Positions 54,810-64,000 of a stretch of 64,000 nt of DNA are shown one piece after another. The stretch is from positions 124,001 through 188,000 of the forward strand of contig JAFREE010000013.1 in NCBI GenBank assembly GCA_019400425.1, written 5' to 3'. Under the pieces are notes generated by a model that was not told the DNA's origin, did not search any database, and worked only from the letters and a program-made list of their open reading frames with translations. The stretch is from Hymenochaete sp. R1 (taxonomy: Eukaryota > Basidiomycota > Agaricomycetes > Hymenochaetales > Hymenochaetaceae). Position 1 is the stretch's first letter. Every line of letters starts with the position of its first letter. The position numbers were made by a program, and so were the translations under genes.

Positions 54810-57429
54810 TCACGAGCTTGCAGACTTGATGATATCAGAGGCGCGCTCTGCTAGAATGTAAACGGGTGCTTGGGTATGAGAAGCGGGGATCATTGGCTAC
54901 AAGCAAGAAAAGGAAAGATATCAATGAGTATTGAACTGTTTGTGACGTGAGGAGTAATTTCGAGTACTTACGAAAGCAGACGCATCGACGACCCTCAACC
55001 CAACCGTCCCCTTGACCGTAAGGTCAGAGTTAAGCGCCCCCGTCCCCGGTCCCGTGCTCCCAGTCTTGCCCATAGCAGCCGTGCACGCCGCATGGTTAAT
55101 GGTGTCCGTCGTATCCCGCGCGTACGTCTCGACCTCCGCGTCCGTCTGCGCCGCGGCGAATGTGCCGAACTCGGAGACGACCCAGTCGCTCCAGGACGGG
55201 GCGGCCATGAATCGGCGGGCGGCTTTGATGGCTTCGCGTTGGATGCCGATGTCGACGTCGGTGTCGTAGAAGTTGGGGTTGATGATGGGGGCGTCGAAGG
55301 GGTTTGCGGAAGCGAGTGTGATGTTGCCGCCTTGATTTGGACGTTGTAGGGTGAGCTCGCATATGATCGGGAATGGTTTCGGAAGTACTTACGGGATGAA
55401 GGAGATACGACGACAGTCATCACTGAGAAGAAGTTACCCCCAGGGAATGCATCGAAGAATGAGACGAATTCATCCTAGTAATTGAAGAGCTGTTAGCCAA
55501 GTCCGATCTCACTCAGTAATACACCATCGTAACGTACCACCAAGATGAGCTCAAAGTGAGCAGAAGTCGGCCCTGCGCTGGGATCCTCGCTGTCCTCGAA
55601 GAACGACGAGTTATCAGGAACGCGGAGCCATCCGACTTGGTTTCCGGCTCCGTTAGCGAGCAAACCCGTGTGCGATTGGTTCCATTGTGCTTCTTGCTCC
55701 GCGAAAAAGGTTGCGTTGTTTTGGAGGACGTCCAGGGTATTGGTATTATTAACATTGAATTGGGAAACAACGAGCGGATGGTCCTAGAAATGGCAAAAGA
55801 ACAAAAGATAAGCGTATGGAGCGGTCGTCGGCACGTTTAATTTTACCTGTAGGTTTTGGCCAATGTCAGGAATGTCAACGAGGGTATCAATGCCGAAATT
55901 AGAAAGGGTAGAGGAGTCGCCGATGCCGGACAACATCACTGTATTATCTCTTAGTATATGATGGGTCGGCTATAAATGGATACTCACAGAGTTGTGGAGT
56001 CTTTACTGCACCAGCTGATAGAATGAGCTCGCGGGTGGCGTTCAATGAGTAAGAGGGCCCTAAAATCCACGATAAGTTTCGCAACACTGAAAATGCATCA
56101 AAGATAACCCACCAGAGGTCGACTGCGAGAATTCAATGCCTTTGAACACAGGGAGGCCATTTTCCGTTCCAGTCTGCACCACCTTTGTGACCAAAGTCTC
56201 AACGAGGACATCCAGGTTCGGACGGTTAAGAGCGGGAGCAAGGTAAGCCCTGGCTGCGTTTTCACGAGCACCACCATCCATCTACTCTGTCATTTAGATC
56301 CAGTCTGTTTTTGACAAGTGCGAAAAGACATACTGCGTACTGCAACCAGCCTAATCGTAAAAATGTAAGTCGCCGGTCCTACGAGCTCGATGCACCATGA
56401 ACTTACCAATTCCTATCGTGTCACCGAGGTTATAATCGAGTTTGAATGGGAAACCATCAACTTCGGTTGTGGCGTTGAGGACACGATCGTCCGTAGCAAC
56501 TAGGTTGTTCGCAACACTGAATCCAAGCGGGCCTGAGCATTTCGGTGAACACTTGAGAACAAAGCCAAGCAGATTCAATAAAATGTTATTTACCAGAATG
56601 ACCACGTTTGGGAATGTCAAGCTCGTCCGAAGTGTCATGGCCATCGGTAGACGGTGTGAATTGTTCAAGCTTCAAACTAATTAGAATAATGTGCGAGGAT
56701 AAAAAGGAATTGCTTACCTTCGTCATATAGGGGAATAACGAATCCCAAGACCATTGGTCGTCACCAGTTACGTTTGCCCAACGGTCATAGTCATCCATTG
56801 ACCCCCGAGTATACGCCATGAAATCTTCAAGAACTGAGCCCAAGGCAAATAAGATGTGGCTTGAATTACTCACTGATTGAAGAAGAACCGCCGAGAACAT
56901 GACCCCGGGTAAAGGGTATTGAACGCCCATTGAGACCCGTTTGGTTGACGGTGGTGAAATTCCAGTCCTACGATGTCCGTGTCAGAACCAAACTGAGAGA
57001 CATGAACCGTTAACGTTTGTTGACGCACAAATTGAGAGTTCGCGAGTTTGCCGGCGAAAGCTGGTACCATGATATCGATGTTCTGGAAGTCACTGCATGT
57101 TGGATACTGGTTTAGTTTTTATTTCAACACGTGAAGCAGCCAGACACGCACCTGGAGCCTGCTTCGATGACCAACACATTGACACTGGCGTCTTCGGTCA
57201 AACGGTTTGCCAAGACGCTGCCGGCTGTCCCACCTAAGGCGATGAAATATTTCAATCCTGGTTTCATCAACAAGAGAAAAAGTATGCAGGACTTACCGCC
57301 CACCACGATGTAGTCGTAGGAGACGTTCGTGGGAAGTTGGTCCGGGCTGGAAAGGAGAGCAGCCAAAGAGCTGCTCACGAGCAAGCTCAATGCCACGAAC
57401 GGCAGGAGCGTCGCGCTGGGGGAGAGCAT
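54810..57429 (-). CDS. Secreted GMC oxidoreductase, aryl-alcohol-oxidase-like
   Basis: FAD enzyme of the glucose-methanol-choline family, closest to aryl-alcohol oxidases, which oxidise aromatic alcohols and release hydrogen peroxide. The N-terminus MLSPSATLLPFVALSLLVSS is a clear signal peptide. Then YDYIVVGGGTAGSVLANRL (FAD site, spliced), RGHVLGGSSSI (GMC signature 1), YTRGSMDDYDRWANVTGDD, ELILSAGAVKTPQLLMLSG (signature 2) and, at the end, DTINHAACTAAMG plus PASHTQAPVYILAERASD with the two active-site His. Many Asn-x-Ser/Thr sites fit secretion. About 14 exons on the minus strand; the last joins VVDASAF to PMIPASHTQAP, stop at 54810-54812. Divergent from the A-T-R gene. Substrate not predictable; a dehydrogenase rather than an oxidase is possible. 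Confidence 0.88.
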
Positions 57430-59073
57430 TGTCAGCGACGGCGCGGGCGGGGAAGAATGAAAAAAGTCTTGTGAGGGCGAGGAATGGTTGTGAGCGTCGC
57501 GAGCTGGGTTTTTAAGAGCGCGCGAGGAGCAGTCACATCACGTCTCCGTGCCTTCGCTTTTCCTATCTGAATTACGGACATTACACACGGACAGACAGGG
57601 TCGAGATAACTCGAGCGATGATGGAATATCAAGCGGTGGGAGTAGAAGCGCTGTATTCTACTTCCGCCACTGAGTACTCACTCCGGCATATGTGTTGCCC
57701 CCCCTTGCTACCCGTGCGGCATGGGGTCCACTTTCAGGTCCGTCGCCAAGTTGAAACCCAATTCAAAATCCCATTTCTGGCACTGATCCACTGATCTTGT
57801 TTCATTTCTGCCCGTCCATCTCAATGCCAGTCCGAACACGTCCGGTGCTCTGGTGCTCTCTCAGGGGTGCCTGAAAGTCCTTACGGCCGGTCAGCGCCAG
57901 CCAGCGTCCACCAACCTCATCCAGGCCGCGCTCTACCAGCAGCTCCAGGCGAACCGTCCGGCATGACGCCGCCAAGCGAGCGAGGATCTGATGCGTTCGA
58001 CACCGAGACACAAGGAACAGGAATGCCGTTGTCCTCCAGAATTGCCGATATGGCGGCTTTTTTAATCGAAGATGAGAAGTGCTTCAATTTGATTGGATCG
58101 ACGATGAGAGGGTAAGTAGGAAGACCAGACGGATGTCCTGATGCTCCCGCTGCTCATTTTTGGCCTCGTCAATCGACATTCCGAAGCACACGAGGCTATT
58201 CATGGATTGATGGATTCAAAGGCGTGTGCGCAGGCAACCGACGGTGGTCGACGGGTGACTGAACCTTGCAAGCAGGGCAAGGCAGTGGGCCTCGCCAGAC
58301 CGAAGACCGGAGACCGCATCGAAAAGCCGCCGCGTCCTCTGCATCATCTGAGTCCTGTAGTGATTTCGCTGGCTTATCGTGACCTTTTCCAATTCAATGC
58401 AATCCGCGTCGGGAATCCTCGAAGAGAAGAGGAGAAACTCGTGTGAGCTGGGAGAGAACCAAAATAGCGTCCATGGTCAATGAAAGATACAGAAAAAGAC
58501 TTGGATGGCCGGGGTTGTCTCCTTTGATCACTCACACACTGTATGCACGCACGTGACTAAATATCCATGACATACTCACTAATAAAACATTACGTAAAGA
58601 GTAATATTAATCGAGAGGTCCAGAGAGGTATTCAGGTAGAGAGAGGTTGGTTGTCCTTTCTTTCTTTCTTAACTTTCGACACTGACCAACAGGCAACGCT
58701 TTCTCTCCATCCAAACTCTTCACAAGCCACGCTTTTCGACTACAGGCTTAACAACGCTGACCTTCCCTTCGGAATGATGGCTCTATCCCGGAACCATTCG
58801 ACTTCTGACTTCAAGGAACCCGCGGAATAAAGGGCCCCGATCACGTTATATTTGGTTCCGTATTCAACGGTCGATATGATGTGGAGGAGGAAGGAGGGGT
58901 ATTCTGGGTATTCTGTCTGATGGCTTGGAGACCCATGAGAATGCATCGACGTCCTGCTGCGGTGATGGAAAGATCCGAGATACGGCGGATGCTTCATCCA
59001 TTTCAATCTCGCTTAAAAGTCTCTCAAACTCTTCTGACTCGCGACAATTTGAACAAACTGATCCCACGCAAAG
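57430..59073. promoter_or_regulatory. Divergent promoter region GMC / A-T-R enzyme
   Basis: 1.64 kb between two divergently transcribed metabolic genes. Short frames only. A TTAAAAA (minus sense, near 57507-57515) lies at a fitting distance from the GMC start. Likely contains co-regulatory sites. Confidence 0.5.
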
Positions 59074-62000
59074 ATGACAGCAAGCAACGAGGCTCAGGCT
59101 GCTGAGGAACGAGAACCGGGTGCAAATTTTCATCCTCCTCCATTTGACCCACCTGTGCCTTTCCCCGACTATCTTGTCCGGGTCGCGTTAGAGAACTTGG
59201 ACAGGGAGGCTATCTTAATCATCAAAACGTCCGAAAGGGGCGAGGTGGAACGCCTCCAATCCATTACATGGACCCACATCCTAACTGATGTTTTGAACCA
59301 AGTCGATGCCTTAACATCCTCAACATGTTTACCGGCACGAAAATTAGGAGATCCACCCGTCGTGGTCGGTCTCTTGGCTCGAAATGGCTATGATTATTTT
59401 GTCACCATGTCCGCCCTGACTTTACTGCGCTGGACGGTAAGTGCAATTATGTCCATGACATGACATACACGACCACCTCCTCGAAACAGCTCACTGCTCA
59501 CTCGTTCTTCGGTTTTCATGCACAGATCCTCGTAATCTCCCCTCGGAACTCCCCTGCGGCCGTTCGTCATCTCATGTTGTCAGCGAAAGGAACACTCCTG
59601 CTCGTCGACGATGGATCCAATTTATCCGCATTCTCAGATGAATCTTTCTCTACTTATATGGTTCCTGTACGCTCCTCGGCGGAGGTAAAGGAGGATGACA
59701 GCGCCACAATCAAGGCCAGCGCTTTGAAATGGATGTCGAATACCGACGACCATTTCTACGGAAACGAAATGAAAACCGTGGCCCTGTTCATGCATACGTC
59801 CGGATCAACCGGTAAACCCTTTCATGCGTTCTCAGCCTATCGACCAGTTCTTTTTCTGACAAAAGTCAGGCCATCCGAAACCCATTGCATGGGATCATGA
59901 GTACTTGATGGGCTCAGTATGGATGCTCAATCGCGATCGCCTCTCAAGATCAGGCACGGTGGTGTATAGCCCTCTGCCTATATGTCACGTATGTCAATTC
60001 AAACATTGTCTACAAAGTGGGACCTAATTCACTTCTGTTACAGGGCGGCGGCTTCACATTGGTATGCCCCTTAACTGGAAGCAAACGTCACTATTTTTCT
60101 AACTGAGATCCAAAGTGCCATCCCGCACTCCTCGGCGCTGGCAATGTCTTCGTCTTTCTTGACACTAGTAGGCCAGTGCATGCAGATGATATCCTTCGTC
60201 ACATGGAAGCACTAAGGCACCGTGATATGGATATTCTATTGTCGCCTAGCCTTCTCGAAGACATGGTGAGAGATGATGAATTTTCGGAGAAGACATTGGT
60301 TAGCACCGATAGCAAAGTGAAAATGTTTAGGTCCTGACCATGTTTAGTCACTACTGAGGCATCCCAGAGCCATTTTATGGGGTGGAGCCCCACTAAAGCG
60401 TGATGTCGGGGACTTCCTTGCAAACAATGGCGTTCGTCTCGTTTCATATGGCGGGATGTAGGCGTATTTGCTTCTGGCATAGATTTTCTTTCTGATGATC
60501 ACTATCTAAGAACTGAGGCGGGGACTTTTGCGCGCTCCGTACCGACATCAGTATGGGAACCTTCTGACTGGCCATATGCTCAACTCTCGGTGGGGTTGAA
60601 ATTCAATTTCACACCTCTGGACGAGACCAAACCAGAGCTCGGTTATACCCTCGTATTCTCTGTACGTTCTCGCGAGAGACGACGACTACAGCACTAACGT
60701 CTTGCACAGACAGACCGTCTCTCACCTCCTTTTCGCAACCACAAGGACCCAGATGGCTTCCAGAGTGCGGATATCTGGCTCCGACATCCAGATCCTCGAA
60801 AACCCGATTTTTACAAGATAGGGGGACGCCTTGACGACGTGGTGAGTCACTGAGGACCTATGTCCATGTCCGGTTGTGCCTTCGATTTCAAACTGAATCT
60901 GTTACCAGACTGTATTGAGCAACGGGGAAAAGACGAACAACAAGCAGCTAGGTGAGAAACAGTGACTTGTCGCTTTGCAGCTTTGAAATGACCAGGGCAC
61001 GTAGAAACGCTCCTTCGCGAGTCTCCTCTTATCCAGAACGTGTTAGTGTTTGGGGCCGGCCGTTTTATGAATGGCGTCCTACTTCAGCCAGCTCGGTCTG
61101 CTTCTACCCTACCTCCAGGAGAGTTTCTGGATCGCGTTTGGCCTTTCATAGACCACCAAGTCAATACGGTTATCCCCCAACATTCGCGACTCGTCCAGTC
61201 CCTCGTTCTCGTGGCAAAGCCGAGCAAGCCTTTCGTCGTTTCCGACAAGGGGACAGTCAAGGGACATGGCACGCTCACGCTCTATGAATCTGAGATTAAC
61301 GCCGCTTACGATGATTTTGAGAAAGGGGTGTTGAGCGCGTTGGGTCAACCAACGGAGGCAATCGACCTTCGCGACAAGGACGCTGCCCTGCAATTCATCA
61401 GACGCTCGGTATCCAGCGTATTAAGACGTGATGTGTCTGACGATGAGGATCTGTTCATCGCGGGTTTGGACTCTCTAATGGCGACAAAACTTCGCTTCCT
61501 CCTAATCAATGGTCTCAAAGGAAGTGAGAACCGGCTCCCCAGGAATATAGTCTACAAGTATCCCTCAATCGCTGGGCTGCTTGGTGTTCTCTCACGGGGA
61601 CTTACCAATGACGAAGTTTCCAGCAACCAGGACTCAAATGTGGCGATTTATCAAGAGGTCGAGAATACCATTCAGTCTTCAATTGAAAACCTTCCGCACC
61701 ATACACCTACAGAGACAGAATCCAATGATGGTCGCAAGACGTTTGTCCTAACGGGGACAACAGGGTCATTGGGCGCGATGTTGCTGTCTGACGTGTTGGA
61801 CGACGTAAACGTCGAGCGCGTATTCGCTCTAAATCGTCCTAGTGCTTCAGGAACAATGTTATCGAGGCATGAGTACGCGTTCAAAGAGAAAGGTTTAGAT
61901 TTCTCCAAGCTGGAAACGGCGGTTTCCTCTCAGAGGGTTCTTCTGTTGGAAATGAACTTCGGCGAGCCGAAGCTAGGTCTCGACGCCGCGGCGTATGACG

Positions 62001-62997
62001 CTGTTCGTTCAACTGTAATGGTTTCTTTGTAATGGAGTGTCTGACCGTTACCGTTTTTAGATCACGCAACAAGCTACAAACATCATACACGTAGCCTGGC
62101 TTCTTCATTTCAAACTCGTCTTTTCTTCGTACCTTCCGCATGTTGTAGCAGTGAAGAGTCTCGTCGAGCTAGCACTGCACTCTAAACGCTTGAAGACTCC
62201 ACACCTAACTTTCATTTCGTCCATCGCTGCCGTGGGCAATTGGCCATCACAAGGTCCAGTCCCGGAAGAACCCGCCGAGTCCCTCAAGTCGACCTTACCA
62301 TATGGATACGCGCAAGCAAAGTACACGGCCGAAAAAGTCATCGAACGTGCCGTTGAGAAGCGCCCGGGTCTGAACGCTACTATCATCCGTGTTGGCCAGA
62401 TCTCTGGGGCGATTGCCACGGGAGCTTGGTCCCGGAAGGAATTCATCCCTTCCATCATTCAATCGTCAGTTAAACTAGGAGTTCTCCCAGATGATCTCGC
62501 GGTGCGTCTTTAAAGCGTCATAAACTTGAAGGGTTCCTTTTTTTGATCGATTTTTCAATTTGATGTGATATGTGTAGCCCATTCGCTGGCTCCCGGTCGA
62601 AGTATCTTCCAAATTAGTCTTATCGTTCGTAAATCATGGGGAATCGAAGGCGACCTCAGGTGCGCCTCCCATGACCTATTACCATCTCGAAAACGCAAAG
62701 CCGGTCAATTGGTCCCGCGTTTCGAACGCTATCAGCCGAGTCTATCCAAGTATTACGTTCGCAAAGGTGCCTATCCGTGATTGGGTTTTGGAGGCTAGGA
62801 AGGATAACACCACTTCGACGGCCGAGCTTCTCGAGTTCTTCGAGGTGTACCTTGCTGAGTCCCAGATGCCTGTGCTGAGCACGGACCATGCACGGGAAGC
62901 CGCGGGTGACTTGGTTCAGTACGACCTAAGCGACGACCTCCTGGAGCTCTACATAAAGTATGCTTGCGCAAATATAGACGACGAGAAAGAGACTTGA
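59074..62997 (+). CDS. Adenylate-forming reductase (NRPS-like, A-T-R)
   Basis: Multidomain carboxylic acid reductase: the A domain activates an acid as AMP ester, loads it on the carrier domain, and the R domain releases it with NADPH as an aldehyde. Twelve exons (59074-59436, 59526-59811, 59870-59988, 60044-60061, 60116-60298, 60348-60457, 60511-60661, 60710-60841, 60909-60951, 60996-62014, 62061-62501, 62578-62997) give 1094 residues. The A domain has HTSGSTGHPKPI (about 208-219), PICHGGG, YGGITEAG (about 358) and YKIGGRLDDV. The carrier has DLFIAGLDSLMATKL with the phosphopantetheine Ser near 627. The R domain has VLTGTTGSLGAMLL (NADPH, about 720) and YGYAQAKY with Tyr/Lys near 890. No condensation domain. 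Substrate unknown (aromatic, fatty or amino-adipate-like acids are used by relatives). All domains look intact. Confidence 0.92.
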
Positions 62998-63661
62998 AGC
63001 TGTGAGTAATAAGGTGTTGTCACATCCGCTGAAGTCAGCACACTGACTCCCTTATCGTAAATCAATTTCACTTAACTTGACTATGCTGGGTATTTCGGTG
63101 TTTCGGTATCTTCTTACGGTGACTTGTAACATTAGTGTCCGCATATTATTGCCGTTGAGTTGATCAACTGTCAGTTCCTGTCGACCTGCGAGTCTTGACG
63201 TGAGGTCTGTTTTTCTCCTTTAGGATTGAAAGTGCTTGGATGTTGTACTTTTAGCTATATGAATATGCGCTTAAAACTGGATTCTGGTGCATGTACCCAT
63301 TCCATTATGAGCTATGTACCGTGATTCCTGTAAACAAAGCATAGCCGTTTTGACATACAGAGATAAGCGATTGTCGCAGAGGCATAGAACGCCCAAAAAT
63401 GAGGGAATTTAAAAGTGAATAAAAACGAAAAGGAAAGTATATGCGAAAAAAAAATGCAAAATGCGAAGGAAGAATAAAACGAGAGCAATCTCTATATACC
63501 GAAAGGAAAATGATAAATGGACGAAGCGTGCTGAAATCCGCTGAATGCAAGAATAAGTTATGATGAAAATAATGCAAGAGAATGCGGTATAAAAAATGAC
63601 AAAAAAATGTAAGGAAATCCCTTGAATCAGGAAAGGGGACCGATAGAGGAGAAAGAAGAGT
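62998..63661. other. Convergent 3' intergenic region
   Basis: 664 bp, A-rich on the right, between two gene 3' ends; no gene recognised. Confidence 0.55.
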
Positions 63662-64000
63662 CTAGGACGCCTGAAGAGAGGCTTTAGGGCGGGGTAATGA
63701 GATGCTCGAGAGAAGTCGGGGAGCGGTCCGGGGCGTTAGCTGAGAATCCTTTCGGATTTGCGATTCCATCTTGGCGCGTTGCTTCATCATGTCTTCGTCT
63801 TTTACTTTTAATGACAGAGCTGAGCTTATGAGCTCCTCTGGATCATCGGGTAAAAGCGACATGACTTCTGGTTTGGACAAAATCGTCAAAAGAGACGACC
63901 TGTCCCTTGATGCCTCGATGGCGCGACGACTACAAGAGAGAAGGGCCAAGGCAACACGAAACAAAAATGCTGGGCCTTAAAAATGGGCAAGTCAGATGTC
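63662..64000 (-). CDS. TBC-domain Rab-GAP, 3' end only
   Basis: Last coding exon of a gene that continues beyond the window. It reads AFLFRVALALLSCSRR, a TBC (Rab GTPase-activating) domain end, then PDDPEELISSALSLKVKDED and MMKQRAKMESQIRKDSQL, the helical region that follows TBC domains, and stops at 63662. The catalytic Arg and Gln fingers would be outside the window. The 5' border of this exon is probably near 63976 (TTTTTAAG acceptor). Confidence 0.72.

Noticed and set aside
1..64000. CRISPR arrays, rRNA genes, autonomous transposons, viral insertions
   Set aside because: No regularly spaced repeats, rRNA landmarks, transposase or reverse transcriptase motifs were seen; the host is a fungus.

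Overview
The window is fungal nuclear DNA, almost certainly from a wood- or litter-associated Agaricomycete (Basidiomycota). The reasons are many short spliceosomal introns (about 45-75 nt, GT/AG with CTGAC/CTAAC-like branch sites), genes packed on both strands, and typical basidiomycete families: a methanol/alcohol oxidase ending in the [11 protein letters not shown] signature, an aryl-alcohol-oxidase-like GMC enzyme, a DUF6534 membrane protein, a Zn2Cys6 regulator and an NRPS-like adenylate-forming reductase. No tRNA, rRNA, CRISPR or viral element was recognised. All assignments come from reading translated exons by eye; no database search was run.

Layout. 1.8-8.4 kb: PhnP-type metallo-beta-lactamase-fold (MBL) proteins, one single-domain gene followed by one gene with two MBL domains in a single polypeptide. 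8.9-11.4 kb: a flavin-containing monooxygenase. 12.9-16.9 kb: a Zn2Cys6 transcription factor. 18.9-22.2 kb: a very intron-rich alcohol (methanol) oxidase. 22.5-25.2 kb (minus): mitochondrial tRNA-modifying MTO1/MnmG, head-to-head across about 150 bp with an API5-like gene (25.3-27.8 kb). 28.2-30.8 kb (minus): an 857-residue disordered protein of unknown function. 33.2-37.6 kb (minus): vacuolar-type alpha-mannosidase (AMS1). 37.7-38.3 kb: a clear MITE (67-bp terminal inverted repeats, TAA target duplication). 38.6-41.0 kb: a coiled-coil/proline-rich protein. 41.6-43.4 kb (minus): DUF6534 membrane protein. 44.7-46.3 kb: an alpha/beta-hydrolase. 48.1-54.1 kb: three tandem AusD/Trt5-like methyltransferases. 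54.8-57.4 kb (minus): a secreted GMC oxidoreductase. 59.1-63.0 kb: an adenylation-thiolation-reductase (A-T-R) enzyme. 63.7 kb to the edge (minus): the 3' end of a TBC/Rab-GAP gene.

How the genes may work together. The right-hand 16 kb (three methyltransferases, a secreted GMC oxidase and an A-T-R carboxylate reductase sharing a promoter region with the oxidase) looks like a small, apparently undescribed secondary-metabolism cluster. An activated carboxylic acid could be reduced to an aldehyde, the product methylated, and an alcohol/aldehyde step run by the flavoenzyme. The other genes look like ordinary metabolism or housekeeping. The most distinctive structural features are the fused double MBL protein whose second domain has lost a zinc-ligand histidine, three independent GC-AG introns (in MBL gene A, MTO1 and methyltransferase 1) supported by paralogues or family motifs, and the MITE in the AMS1 upstream region.
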